Below, piece after piece: positions 19,336 to 28,399 of a stretch of DNA of 64,000 nt. Position 1 is the stretch's first letter. Each line of letters begins with the position of its first letter. This DNA is from an uncultured Planctomycetaceae bacterium (GTDB lineage: Bacteria; Planctomycetota; Planctomycetia; Planctomycetales; Planctomycetaceae), in contig CALSLT010000017.1 in the NCBI GenBank assembly GCA_943787265.1, positions 434,001-498,000 on the forward strand, read 5' to 3'. A program made the translations under genes and the position numbers. Under the pieces are notes generated by a model. It was given only the letters and a program-made list of their open reading frames with translations, searched no databases and had not been told where the DNA came from.

Positions 19336-20766
19336 ATGAATAACCTGTTGGCTGACAGTCGTCGCATGTTTTTAACCAGGTCAGCATCGGGGCTCGGTTC
19401 GGTCGCGCTGGCTTCGTTGCTGGCTCGTGATTCTGAAGCCGCACCGAAGGCGAACGCTCCGGGGATTGGTGGGCTGCCGAATCTTCCGGTGAAGGCGAAG
19501 CGGGTGATCTACTTGTTCCAATCTGGAGCGCCTTCGCAGATCGATCTGTTTGATGAGAAGCCGGCACTGGCGAATATGCGGGCGACTGAGCTGCCGGATT
19601 CAATTCGCAAGGGACAGCGGCTCACCGGTATGACATCGAAGCAGGAGAGCTTTCCGGTTGCCCCGTCGATGTTCAAATTCAAGCAGCACGGCGAGTCGGG
19701 GGCGAGTCTTTCGGAACTGCTGCCACACACTGCGAAAATCGCCGACGACATCTGCGTCGTTCGATCGATGTTTACCGAAGCGATCAATCACGACCCGGCA
19801 ATAACGTTCTTTCAAACAGGGTTTCAACTCGCTGGCCGGCCGAGCATCGGTTCGTGGCTGTCGTACGGGTTGGGCAGTGACAACGATGACCTGCCGGCTT
19901 TCGTCGCGATGGTGTCGGGCGAGGGTGGGCAGCCTCTTTACGATCGCTTGTGGGGCAGCGGGTTTCTGCCGACGAAGTATCAGGGGGTCCGGTTTCGATC
20001 GGCTGGCGATCCCGTTCTGTTCCTGTCGAACCCGAAAGGGATCGACAGTGGCACTCGCAGGCGGATGCTGGATGATCTTGCGAAGTTGAATTCGCTGAAA
20101 TTTGAAGAATCCGGCGATCCGGAAATCACGACTCGGACGGCTCAGTACGAGATGGCGTTTCGGATGCAGACTTCAGTGCCGGATTTGATCGACCTGTCTT
20201 CCGAGCCTGATCACATTTTCGAACTCTATGGGCAAGATGCCAAAGTGCCTGGCACATTCGCTTACAACTGCCTGCTTGCTCGACGCCTGGCGGAACGCGG
20301 AGTCCGATTCACGCAACTCTTCCACCGCGGCTGGGATCAGCACTCAAAGCTCCCAACGGCCATCGGCAAACAATGTAAAGATACCGATCAGGCTTCCGCG
20401 GCGCTCGTGCTGGATCTCAAGCAGCGAGGTCTACTCGAAGACACGCTGATCGTCTGGGGCGGAGAATTTGGCCGTACCGTCTACTGCCAGGGACATCTCA
20501 CGAAAGACGACTACGGAAGAGATCATCACCCTCGATGCTTCAGCCTGTGGCTGGCTGGAGGCGGTATCAAAGGCGGGCAGATCTACGGAAGCACCGACGA
20601 CTACAGTTACAACATCACCGAGAATCCTGTGCACGTCCACGATCTGCATGCCACGCTGCTCCACTGCCTGGGCATCGACCACACAAAACTGACATTTCGA
20701 TTTCAAGGCCGCCGCTATCGGCTGACCGATGTCCACGGAAACGTTGTCGAAGAACTGCTGGCGTGA
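19336..20766 (+). CDS. DUF1501 family exported protein
   Basis: A 476-residue protein of the sulfatase-like/alkaline-phosphatase superfamily. The N-terminus has DSRRMFLTRSASG with a twin-arginine pattern and a hydrophobic segment (GSVALASLLA), so Tat export is likely. Family motifs seen are VIYLFQSGAPSQIDLFD (about residues 56-72), HRGWDQHSKL (about 335), WGGEFGRTVYCQG (about 374) and HDLHATLLHCLGIDH (about 437). The ATG at 19336 was preferred to an upstream TTG because it puts the RR motif near the start. It is the usual partner of the PSCyt1 gene at 15427. Biochemical function is unknown. Confidence 0.9.
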   Translation: MNNLLADSRRMFLTRSASGLGSVALASLLARDSEAAPKANAPGIGGLPNLPVKAKRVIYLFQSGAPSQIDLFDEKPALANMRATELPDSIRKGQRLTGMTSKQESFPVAPSMFKFKQHGESGASLSELLPHTAKIADDICVVRSMFTEAINHDPAITFFQTGFQLAGRPSIGSWLSYGLGSDNDDLPAFVAMVSGEGGQPLYDRLWGSGFLPTKYQGVRFRSAGDPVLFLSNPKGIDSGTRRRMLDDLAKLNSLKFEESGDPEITTRTAQYEMAFRMQTSVPDLIDLSSEPDHIFELYGQDAKVPGTFAYNCLLARRLAERGVRFTQLFHRGWDQHSKLPTAIGKQCKDTDQASAALVLDLKQRGLLEDTLIVWGGEFGRTVYCQGHLTKDDYGRDHHPRCFSLWLAGGGIKGGQIYGSTDDYSYNITENPVHVHDLHATLLHCLGIDHTKLTFRFQGRRYRLTDVHGNVVEELLA

Positions 20767-20933
20767 TGCTGGTGGTTTCGGACGAGAGAAAATTACGAAA
20801 AGCTACAAAAAATTAGATCCGTTTCCATGTCGTTTCGTCTTGCCACTCTTCATCGACCTCCAATCCCATTTTGATCCACGTTCACATTTGGACCAAGAGC
20901 CATGTGACGTGCTGTTAGTCATGAAAGAAAAAA

Positions 20934-21143
20934 ATGGCAGACTTGGACAGCCAGAGTGACATTGAAAAACATTATTCAGCGCAAGGCGTAGCTTTAGGAA
21001 CTGCGTTTGGGGCGGTATTTGGTTCGACTTTTGACAGTGCAGGTACTGGTATAGCTTTAGGTGTTGCGCTGGGAGCTGCTATAGGTGCCGGTATTGGCGC
21101 TAATGTAAAAAAGAAGCAGCAAAATGCCGACGTAAACAAATGA
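20934..21143 (+). CDS. Small glycine-zipper-like membrane protein, 69 residues
   Basis: A hydrophilic start (MADLDSQSDIEKHYSAQG) leads into an alanine/glycine repeat, with ALGTAFGAVFGSTF and then ALGVALGAAIGAGIGANV. It ends in a lysine-rich tail. The GxxxG spacing is that of glycine-zipper segments that pack in membranes. A function is not assigned. The base composition is richer in A and T than its neighbours. Confidence 0.68.
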   Translation: MADLDSQSDIEKHYSAQGVALGTAFGAVFGSTFDSAGTGIALGVALGAAIGAGIGANVKKKQQNADVNK

Positions 21144-21297
21144 GTTTCGAAATTGATTATGATTCCTGAACGTCGCTGCCTGGTGATGCTGGTCCTTGAT
21201 CCGGGTTCGACGATGGAGCAAGGTTTGTTAGATTTCGCGGATTGAGTTTCTCGGCGACGTTCTGTGCACGCTGTAGATGCTTCAGGGAGGGAGCCGC

Positions 21298-22872
21298 GTG
21301 TTTGTTACTCGATCAATTCGACGGAAGATGGTTTTTGGGCTGAGCCTCGTTGTTGTCATGTTGACCGTACTTTCGGTCAGCGGGATGTGGGGGCTTTCTT
21401 CGTACCGCAACCTCGTCAAAGATCCGGCGATTGACGACCACCGCTCAGCGGCGTCTCGTGAAGATGTGACCTGGTCGGTGGCAATGCTTCAGGAAGAGCT
21501 TCCGCAAAAGGGCGGGCAGGTTGTCGAAACCTTCGATCGAGACGAGCTGCTGGCCAGTCTCGCTAATGCTCATGACGAGTGTGCCCGTTATCAGAAACGT
21601 TTGAGTGAAGTGCCGGCAGCAGCCCAGTCTGAGTATGCCCCGACATGGCTGATGATTGGTGAGATCGATCAAGGATTGTCCCTGATTACAACCTGGCTGA
21701 GAGAACCTAATGGCGATGTCGGGATTGATGATCTACACGAGAAACTGGATCGCATTCAGTCCGCCTCTATGAAGCTGGCCGAGTTGCCTGACGGTTTACG
21801 TGATCGCTTGAAGGACGCTCGTCGCGATTATCGGTCGAGCATGACGCTGATTGCCGTTTGCAGCGCATTCGTCGTCCTGTTGCTGGGTGGGCTGGTGCGG
21901 TTCGGCTGGCGGCAGATCTTCAGACCGATCAGCGCGATGCATCAGGGGGCTCGGCGGGTCGCTCAGGGGGACTTTGCTTACCGGGTGACGGTCGACTCTG
22001 ACGATGAGATGGGGGAGTTGGCCGAATCGTTCAATCTGATGAGCGAGCGGTTTCAGGAGACAGCGACAAATCTTGATCGACAGGTGCAGGATCGGAGTCG
22101 GCAACTGGTTCGGTCTGAGCGACTGGCGAGTGTCGGGTTGCTGGCGGCGGGAGTCGCTCACGAAATCAACAACCCACTCTCGGCGATTCGATGGGCGGGA
22201 GAGTCGCTCGAATCTCGACTGGCCGAGCTGCTGAACGACGCTCCGGACGATGACGCCGCCGTCGTGCAACAGTACGTCGCGATGATTCAGTCAGAATCAG
22301 AGCGTTGTCAGGAGATCACCAAGCGGTTGCTCGATTTCTCGCGCAATCATGACTCGGCGAAGACTCAGCAGGATGTCTGCTTCATTCTGCGGGAGGTGCT
22401 TTCGCTGATCACGCACATGAAAAAGTATCGCGAATGTCAGGTCGAGTTTGACCGGCAGGAACCGTGCGAGATCGAGATCAGCGGGCCGGAGATCAAGCAG
22501 GTCGCGTTGAACCTTGTTGCCAACGCTCTGGACTCGACCGGAGCAAAGGGGGCGTTGCGGGTCGAGCTGCACGAGCAGATCGATTGGGTCGAGATTCACT
22601 TCGTAGACGACGGCGCAGGGATGGATCAGGAAACGATCGACCACTTGTTCGAACCGTTCTACACGACCAAACCGACGGGCGAAGGGACGGGACTGGGGCT
22701 CTCGATCAGCGACCGGATCATTGGGGATCATGGTGGCACGATCGAAGCCCAAAGTGACGGCGAAGGCCACGGCAGCACGTTTGTCGTTCGTCTGCCGAAA
22801 AAACAGTCGGATTCGGCAGGTGACGACACGTCGCGAGCCGAAGAACTCGTGCGGGCGATCGCGGTGCGTTGA
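21298..22872 (+). CDS. Membrane sensor histidine kinase (HAMP, HisKA, HATPase)
   Basis: A 524-residue kinase with two membrane segments (about 9-30 and 178-198) flanking a periplasmic helical sensor part. A HAMP domain follows (about 200-255), then the H-box VAHEINNPLSAIRWAG with the phosphorylated histidine. The ATP-binding boxes are NLVANALDS (N), DDGAGMD (G1) and GEGTGLGLSISD (G2). The class is NtrB/AtoS-like. The GTG at 21298 was chosen because AGGGAGGG lies six bases upstream; an ATG at 21277 is inside or before that site. No response regulator is adjacent; the nearest is at 28400. Confidence 0.93.
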   Translation: MFVTRSIRRKMVFGLSLVVVMLTVLSVSGMWGLSSYRNLVKDPAIDDHRSAASREDVTWSVAMLQEELPQKGGQVVETFDRDELLASLANAHDECARYQKRLSEVPAAAQSEYAPTWLMIGEIDQGLSLITTWLREPNGDVGIDDLHEKLDRIQSASMKLAELPDGLRDRLKDARRDYRSSMTLIAVCSAFVVLLLGGLVRFGWRQIFRPISAMHQGARRVAQGDFAYRVTVDSDDEMGELAESFNLMSERFQETATNLDRQVQDRSRQLVRSERLASVGLLAAGVAHEINNPLSAIRWAGESLESRLAELLNDAPDDDAAVVQQYVAMIQSESERCQEITKRLLDFSRNHDSAKTQQDVCFILREVLSLITHMKKYRECQVEFDRQEPCEIEISGPEIKQVALNLVANALDSTGAKGALRVELHEQIDWVEIHFVDDGAGMDQETIDHLFEPFYTTKPTGEGTGLGLSISDRIIGDHGGTIEAQSDGEGHGSTFVVRLPKKQSDSAGDDTSRAEELVRAIAVR

Positions 22873-22921
22873 TTCACGCGTCGCCAGCCGGCCGCTATTA
22901 TTCGCCTCTTCCTGACGGGAT

Positions 22922-23019
22922 GGTGCGTCGAGACGCACCCTGCGTTGGTCTTGTCGGTTGCGTAGGGCCGGTTCCCACCGGCCGGCTCAATTCTGGCGGC
23001 CGGTAGGAACCGGCCCTAC
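22922..23019. repeat. Two stacked inverted-repeat elements upstream of rhaB
   Basis: The first is a short hairpin, GGTGCGTC GA GACGCACC, at 22922-22939. The second has arms at 22962-22984 and 22997-23019, 23 bases with one mismatch, of the GTAGGGCCGGTTCC type. Both lie between the histidine kinase and rhaB. They may end transcription of the kinase gene, but no T-run follows. Confidence 0.8.
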
Positions 23020-23041
23020 ATATTATTCGGGAGAGTCTCCG

Positions 23042-24538
23042 ATGGCGGAGCAGTGTTACCTTTGCGTTGATCTTGGTGCAGAAAGCGGTCGCGTTCTTGC
23101 CGGGCTGTTCGATGGGACGACCGTGCGGACTCAAGAACTGCATCGGTTTCGGAATGGGCCGGTGTCGGTTGGCGGCACGCTGCGATGGGATCTCGTGAAT
23201 CTCTGGCGGGAGATTCAAACGGGCATTGCGAAAGGGGCGACGGAGTTCGGCGACTCGATCCAGTCGATCGGAGTTGATACATGGGGAGTTGACTTCGCTC
23301 TACTTTCCGAAACTGAAGAGCTGCTGGGATTGCCGTACTGCTACCGCGATTCGCGAACGAACGGTCTGATGGAGCACTCGTTTACTCAGGTTCCGAGAGC
23401 AGAGATTTTTGAGCAGACGGGTCTTCAGTTCATGGAGATCAACACGCTTTACCAGCTCGTCGCAATGAATCAGAAGAATCCGGCATTGATGGAGCAGGCG
23501 GCGACGTTCCTGATGATCCCGGACTTTTTGAACTGGCTGCTGAGCGGCAGCAAGGTCGTCGAGTTCACCAACGCAACGACCAGCCAGTGCTTCAACGCGA
23601 CGACTCGCGACTGGGCGTTTGACATGCTGGGAAAACTCGGCCTGCCGACGCAGATGTTCCCAAATGTCGTCGATCCTGGAACGAATCTGGGAACGTTGCG
23701 GGAAGACGTCGCTCGAAACGCTGGGTGCTCGCGGTTTAACGTCGTGGTTCCGGCAACTCACGATACCGGGTCGGCGGTTGTGGCCGTGCCGACTCAGAAA
23801 ACGGGCTCGTCGAACTGGGCTTACATCAGCTCGGGAACCTGGTCGTTGATGGGGCTGGAGATTCCCAAGGCAAACACTTCGCCGCGAGCGTTGGAACTGA
23901 ACGTCACGAATGAAGGCGGAGTCGACGGAACGTATCGACTGCTCAAAAACATCATGGGGCTGTGGCTGGTTCAACAGTGCCGAGCTTCGTTCGAACGCCA
24001 GGGCCGATCGTACGACTACACCACGTTGACGCAGCTTGCGGCGGATGCTCCGGCATTTCGATCACTCATCGATCCTGACGACAGTCGGTTTCTTAGCCCT
24101 GACGACATGCCGTCAGCGATCGCGAGCTGGTGCCGTGAAACCGGGCAGCCGGAACCCGAAACCGACGGTCAGATGGTGCGATGTTGCCTGGAAGCTCTCG
24201 CCTTGAAATATCGACAGGTTCTGCGTTGGATGGAAGAACTTGAAGGAACGAAAGTAGAAGTTGTTCACATCGTGGGCGGCGGCACGAAGAACGACCTGCT
24301 CAATCAGTTCACGGCGAACGCCTGTGGATGTTCAGTCGTCGCTGGGCCGGACGAAGGAACAGGAATCGGTAACATTCTCATTCAGGCCAGAACCGCTGGC
24401 GAAATCGGATCACTGAGTGACATTCGCGACGTCGTTCGTGCGTCGTCGCAACTCAAAGATTACGAGCCGTCAAATCGCGACGCCTGGGATGGCGCCGCCG
24501 CAAAACTCGATGAACTCAAAAGTCAGATCAATAAATAA
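23042..24538 (+). CDS. rhaB: Rhamnulokinase
   Basis: A 498-residue FGGY-family sugar kinase that would phosphorylate L-rhamnulose to L-rhamnulose 1-phosphate. Family motifs include YLCVDLGAESGRVL (residues 5-18), SIGVDTWGVDFALL (about 77-90), the ATHDTGSAVVAVP region (about 239), YISSGTWSLMG (about 262) and HIVGGGTKNDLLNQ (about 410), which binds ATP. The ATG at 23042 is preceded by GGGAGAG at good distance, and the upstream in-frame extension runs through an inverted repeat, so it was excluded. No other rhamnose gene is adjacent. It fits rhamnose release from algal polysaccharides. Confidence 0.93.
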   Translation: MAEQCYLCVDLGAESGRVLAGLFDGTTVRTQELHRFRNGPVSVGGTLRWDLVNLWREIQTGIAKGATEFGDSIQSIGVDTWGVDFALLSETEELLGLPYCYRDSRTNGLMEHSFTQVPRAEIFEQTGLQFMEINTLYQLVAMNQKNPALMEQAATFLMIPDFLNWLLSGSKVVEFTNATTSQCFNATTRDWAFDMLGKLGLPTQMFPNVVDPGTNLGTLREDVARNAGCSRFNVVVPATHDTGSAVVAVPTQKTGSSNWAYISSGTWSLMGLEIPKANTSPRALELNVTNEGGVDGTYRLLKNIMGLWLVQQCRASFERQGRSYDYTTLTQLAADAPAFRSLIDPDDSRFLSPDDMPSAIASWCRETGQPEPETDGQMVRCCLEALALKYRQVLRWMEELEGTKVEVVHIVGGGTKNDLLNQFTANACGCSVVAGPDEGTGIGNILIQARTAGEIGSLSDIRDVVRASSQLKDYEPSNRDAWDGAAAKLDELKSQINK

Positions 24539-24577
24539 TTACCGCCCGTAGGCGGCGGAATCGGAGAAAACACGAAG

Positions 24578-25525
24578 ATGGGACTTTTCGGAAAGCTCAA
24601 GGGAGCTCTTAAGAAGACAACAGACCTGTTGCGAACCGACGTTCGTGACCTGTTCAAAGCGGGCGAGATCCTCGACGAACCGAAGCTGCAGGAATTCGAA
24701 AAGCGGCTGCTGCTTTCGGATATGGGGTTTGCGGCTGCTCAGGAGATCGTCACCGAGGTTCGTGAGAAGCACGGCGGACGAACCGTCGACGTCGAAGCGA
24801 TCTGGAACACGGTCAAAGAAAAGCTTCGAGCGTTGCTCAAGGGCGATGAAGACGTTCGGTACGATTCTGGCAATCCCGTTTCGCCATTGAATCTGCAGAG
24901 TGATGGCCCGACCGTCATTCTTGTTTCCGGCGTCAACGGAGTTGGAAAGACGACGTCGATCGCAAAGCTCGCCAACCTGATTCAGAAGTCGGGTAAGTCC
25001 GTGCTGCTGGCTGCTGGCGATACCTTTCGCGCGGCGGCGGTCGAGCAACTCACGATGTGGAGTGAGCGGCTGGGCTGTGAGATCGTCACCAAGCCGGCCG
25101 GCACCGATCCGGCCAGCGTTGCCTACACCGGTTGCGATGTCGGCGTCGAGAAAGGCGTCGACGTTATCATTATCGACACGGCCGGGCGATTGCAGACTCA
25201 TCAGAATCTGATGGACGAGCTGCACAAGATTTACCGTGTGATTTCAAAGCGGATTCCCGGAGCACCGCACGAAGCACTGCTGGTCCTTGACGCGACGACC
25301 GGACAGAACGGACTCAGTCAGGCAAAGCACTTTTCTGAAGCTGTCGAATGTTCGGGGCTCGTTCTTGCCAAGCTGGATGGTTCAGCCAAAGGTGGCGTGG
25401 CGATTGCCATTCGTCAGACGATGGGGATTCCCGTTAAGTATGTCGGCCTCGGCGAGCAGATCGACGATCTGGAAGTCTTTGATCCAGATAACTTCGTCGA
25501 CGCCCTCATCGACAAAGAAGCATAA
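24578..25525 (+). CDS. ftsY: Signal recognition particle receptor FtsY
   Basis: A 315-residue SRP GTPase that docks ribosome-nascent-chain complexes at the membrane. The N domain takes up residues 1-100. The G domain has GVNGVGKTTSIAKL (G1, about 114), AAGDTFRAAAVEQL (about 145), DTAGRLQTHQNLM (G3) and KLDGSAKGG (G4). The G4 position reads AKLD instead of the usual TKLD. The acidic A domain is nearly absent, as in many non-enteric FtsY proteins, leaving an amphipathic start (MGLFGKLKGALKKT) to bind lipid. It follows rhaB by 39 bases. Confidence 0.96.
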   Translation: MGLFGKLKGALKKTTDLLRTDVRDLFKAGEILDEPKLQEFEKRLLLSDMGFAAAQEIVTEVREKHGGRTVDVEAIWNTVKEKLRALLKGDEDVRYDSGNPVSPLNLQSDGPTVILVSGVNGVGKTTSIAKLANLIQKSGKSVLLAAGDTFRAAAVEQLTMWSERLGCEIVTKPAGTDPASVAYTGCDVGVEKGVDVIIIDTAGRLQTHQNLMDELHKIYRVISKRIPGAPHEALLVLDATTGQNGLSQAKHFSEAVECSGLVLAKLDGSAKGGVAIAIRQTMGIPVKYVGLGEQIDDLEVFDPDNFVDALIDKEA

Positions 25526-25563
25526 AACGAATTGAAGAATGAATTCATCAGGAAACAATCACC

Positions 25564-26376
25564 ATGCACTCATCGAATCGACCACTCGTACGGCTGTCTC
25601 TTGTTTCGACGCTCGTTCTACTTCTGTCATGCAGCGGTACTCTGACCGCCGCCTTATTCTGGAAGGAATACAAGAGCGGTATCTACTGGCAGGAGCCGAC
25701 GATAGTTGACCCCGGCGGACCGAACCAAGTGCCGTCGGATGCGATCGTCCTGTTCGCTGGCAAGAGCCTTGATGCCTGGAACGGTGGCGAGAAGTGGATC
25801 ATCGAAGACGGTGCGGCGACGACGGCCGGCGGCAGCATCAACACGAAGCAGAAGTTCGGCGACTGTCAGTTGCACCTCGAATTCGCAACGCCCTCTGAAG
25901 TCAAAGGCAACGGCCAGGGGCGAGGCAACAGCGGTGTTTATCTGATGGGGCGTTACGAGGTGCAGGTTCTCGACTCGTATGAAAACACGACTTACTACGA
26001 CGGGCAGTGCGCGGCGATTTACAAGCAGACTCCGCCGATCGTCAATGCCTGCCGAAAACCTGGCGAGTGGCAGGCGTACGACATCATTTTCACCGCTCCG
26101 CGATTCAACGACGACGGCTCGGTGAAAACTCCCGGCTACGTGACTGTCCTGCAAAACGGAATCGTCGTCCAAAACCATTTTGAGCTGCAGGGCGGAACTT
26201 CGTACGTCGCTCCGGCGAGCTACTCAAAACACGGCGAGAAAGAATCGCTGTCGTTGCAGTTTCACGGAAACAAGACGCGTTTCCGCAATATCTGGATTCG
26301 TGAGAACGTCCACGCTCCGCAGGGCGAGCAACTCGGAGGGCGCCCGCAAGAACCGGCGACACCGGAATCGGTTTGA
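25564..26376 (+). CDS. Secreted DUF1080 protein (3-keto-disaccharide hydrolase domain)
   Basis: A 270-residue exported protein with a signal peptide (LSLVSTLVLLLSCSGTLTAA, about residues 10-29; the cysteine could alternatively mark a lipobox). The DUF1080 fold follows: VLFAGKSLDAWNGGEKW (about 60), NSGVYLMGRYEVQVLDSYEN (about 125-144) and IWIREN near the end. Members of this concanavalin-like family cleave 3-keto-glycosides or act in cell-surface sugar metabolism. It starts 38 bases after the ftsY stop. The substrate is unknown. Confidence 0.9.
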   Translation: MHSSNRPLVRLSLVSTLVLLLSCSGTLTAALFWKEYKSGIYWQEPTIVDPGGPNQVPSDAIVLFAGKSLDAWNGGEKWIIEDGAATTAGGSINTKQKFGDCQLHLEFATPSEVKGNGQGRGNSGVYLMGRYEVQVLDSYENTTYYDGQCAAIYKQTPPIVNACRKPGEWQAYDIIFTAPRFNDDGSVKTPGYVTVLQNGIVVQNHFELQGGTSYVAPASYSKHGEKESLSLQFHGNKTRFRNIWIRENVHAPQGEQLGGRPQEPATPESV

Positions 26377-26614
26377 ATCGTCTGCGACGATGGCGAAAAG
26401 AACGGTCTGACAGAGTTTCGCAGCGCCTGACTTTCACGAATGCTCGAAACCTCCCGTTGTCGGCATCCTGAATGGTCTGCGTTGATCCGACGGTCGATCA
26501 CTGATAAAATTCTCGTTCGCGCACCGGTCGCTTGGCTGGTGCATTTTTGATTTGCAGCCCAAATTCACAGGTGCTTAGCACCGAGTTTTTCAGATTACTG
26601 AGGAGTTGCCCGAA

Positions 26615-26704
26615 ATGGGGACAAAGAGAACTGGTAAAGGCCGTCGTAAGATCGGAAGCACAAAACGTCGTAATCGAGCTAAGATTCGGCACCGTAAGAA
26701 GTAA
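26615..26704 (+). CDS. 29-residue very basic protein, ribosomal-protein-like
   Basis: The frame starts MGTKRTGKGRRKIGSTK, ends IRHRKK, and has 15 lysines or arginines in 29 residues. AGGAG lies nine bases before the ATG. The composition and length resemble small ribosome-associated proteins such as bS22 or bTHX types, or the AURKAIP1/COX24 group, but I cannot match it firmly to any. A hairpin-like GTGCTTAGCAC precedes it at 26571-26581. It is a strong candidate for a real gene overlooked by length cut-offs. Confidence 0.72.
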   Translation: MGTKRTGKGRRKIGSTKRRNRAKIRHRKK

Positions 26705-26867
26705 TGACGAGTCCCGTCTGGCTTAGACATCGCTTCACAATGTCTGGCCGGGTGTGCGACTCGAAAGCTTATATGCAAATGCCCCAATGGGACCGCAGCC
26801 AGTTTTGGCCGTTGTCCGATTGGGGCTGTTGCTTGCGCGGAGCCTGTTTGAGCTATCGAGGCCTGAT

Positions 26868-27200
26868 TTAGACCGGCCATTCGTGGCTGCAGGACTCGCA
26901 GCGAAATCCGACGAGCGTTGCAGAACCCGGAACCAGGCGTCCAGAACCGTCCATGCGACCGTCGTTGAGCATCAGCGGCAAAACGCCAGCTCGCGTGCAG
27001 TCCGGGCATGTCTGGTTCGAATTCAGACGCTGTGCTCGGAGTGCTGACGGATTCGATTCGGGGCTTCTCAGTTTGTCGACCCACTCGGCGAATGAGTAGA
27101 TTTCCGGCTCGTTGGCGGCAGCACGGATGTCTGCGTCGTTGGATTCCGTTGTGGTTACGGCGGGTTCGCTTTCCGGCCAGTAGACCTTGAGATCGCTCAT
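26868..27200 (-). CDS. Hypothetical protein with C-terminal zinc ribbon, 110 residues
   Basis: The start MSDLKVYWPES is at 27200 and a longer frame begins at 27272. The N-terminal half is acidic and has EIYSFAEWVDKLRSP. The C-terminal half has CPDC (about residue 65) and CESC (about 102), a likely zinc ribbon, and ends SHEWPV. A family was not recognised. The nearest neighbours are unrelated. Confidence 0.68.
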   Translation of the reverse strand: MSDLKVYWPESEPAVTTTESNDADIRAAANEPEIYSFAEWVDKLRSPESNPSALRAQRLNSNQTCPDCTRAGVLPLMLNDGRMDGSGRLVPGSATLVGFRCESCSHEWPV

Positions 27201-27506
27201 CCTTGAGCCTTCTTTCAAATTGTGACGAATTGATTCGTTCGTTTGATTGGTCCTGGGCGTCTCGAAAGCCACGTCCGTGTGACTCGATTTTACGACGCTC
27301 GCTGCGAAGGGCGAGAACGGTACGACACCATCCCGGATTCATCAAGACAGGCGACGCAACTTGTCTCCTAATTGATTTCGGCGGCGAAGGCCCGATGACT
27401 TGCAGATTGTTGCCGTCTCCCTTTGAATTGAGCGTTCTCTGGAGCCCGAAGTTCTTGCGGCTCTTCAACTTGACGAACAATCCCACCTTATTGAGAAAGC
27501 CATTCG
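27201..27506. other. Intergenic region, about 306 bases
   Basis: This lies between the divergently oriented zinc-ribbon protein and DUF1080 gene, so promoters for both should be here. No hairpin, repeat or extra gene was recognised. Confidence 0.5.
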
Positions 27507-28133
27507 ATGCCGAAAACAGCCATCCTGACATTGTTAGCGATTGTTGCCGCGTCCGCTCAGTCATTCGCCGAGGACGGATTCAAACGCCTCGACGACGGAA
27601 AGTCATTCAAAGGCTGGAAGAAAGCCGCCGAAAACGAGGGCAGTTGGACCGTTGAAGACGGTGCCTTCAAAGCTCACGGCAACCGTGCTCATCTCTTCTA
27701 CGCGGGCGACGACAAACCGTTCGTCAACTTCGAACTCAAAGTCGACGTGATGACGAAGAAGAACTCGAACGGCGGAATATACTTCCACACGAAGTACCAG
27801 AAAGAGGGCTGGCCGAAGTATGGTTTCGAAGTTCAGGTCAACAATACCTACGAGAAAGACCCACGTAAGACGGGCAGTCTCTACGCGGTCAAAGATGTGA
27901 ATCCCGCTCCGGCGAAAGACGACGTGTGGTTTACCGAGCACGTCATCGTGCAGGGAAACAAAGTCACCATCAAAGTCGACGGAAAAACGGTCGTCGAATA
28001 CACCGAACCTGAAGGCACCAAAGCTGGCAAGGATTTCACGCGAAAGCTCGACAAAGGCACTTTCGCACTGCAGGCACACGATCCGGGAAGCATCGTCTAC
28101 TTCAAGAATATCCGAGTGAAACGCCTCGACTGA
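27507..28133 (+). CDS. Secreted DUF1080 protein (3-keto-disaccharide hydrolase domain), short form
   Basis: A 208-residue protein with a signal peptide (MPKTAILTLLAIVAASAQSFA, residues 1-21). The mature part is the DUF1080 fold: FKRLDDGKSFKGWKKA, GAFKAHGNRAHLFYAG, NSNGGIYFHTKYQKEGWPKYGFEVQVNN and the end IVYFKNIRVKRLD. The segment NGGIYFH...GFEVQVNN holds the recognisable metal/sugar-binding core. It is a paralogue of the gene at 25564. Role in sugar metabolism outside the cytoplasm is inferred from the family. Confidence 0.9.
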   Translation: MPKTAILTLLAIVAASAQSFAEDGFKRLDDGKSFKGWKKAAENEGSWTVEDGAFKAHGNRAHLFYAGDDKPFVNFELKVDVMTKKNSNGGIYFHTKYQKEGWPKYGFEVQVNNTYEKDPRKTGSLYAVKDVNPAPAKDDVWFTEHVIVQGNKVTIKVDGKTVVEYTEPEGTKAGKDFTRKLDKGTFALQAHDPGSIVYFKNIRVKRLD

Positions 28134-28161
28134 TTCGCTGCTGACGTCGAATTCAGCTTCG

Positions 28162-28191
28162 CCCGGCCGCCAGACACTTCTGGCCGCCGGG
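28162..28191 (+). terminator. Hairpin after the DUF1080 gene, possible terminator
   Basis: CCCGGCCGCCAGA and TCTGGCCGCCGGG form a 13-base stem with one mismatch and a CACT loop. It sits 28 bases after the stop. No T-run follows, so termination is uncertain. Confidence 0.4.
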
Positions 28192-28399
28192 TAATCTTCG
28201 AGACGAATGGTGACAGATTTCGACCGCGAAATGGTCAATCGCGAACAACGGCGAATGAATTCGAGCCGTAAGTGTCGCTCGCTATTGACAGTCTCGTCGG
28301 TCCTCTGGTATCGATAGTTGTCACTTTTCGGTCAGACCGAAGCCAGTTACAACTGGTTCTCTGAGTCCAGCTTTCAAACTCTCCGCGGGTAACCACGGC

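Noticed and set aside
22958..23041. N-terminal extension of rhaB
   Set aside because: The 28 extra residues are encoded by the inverted repeat, while the ATG at 23042 has a good ribosome site and begins the kinase motif.
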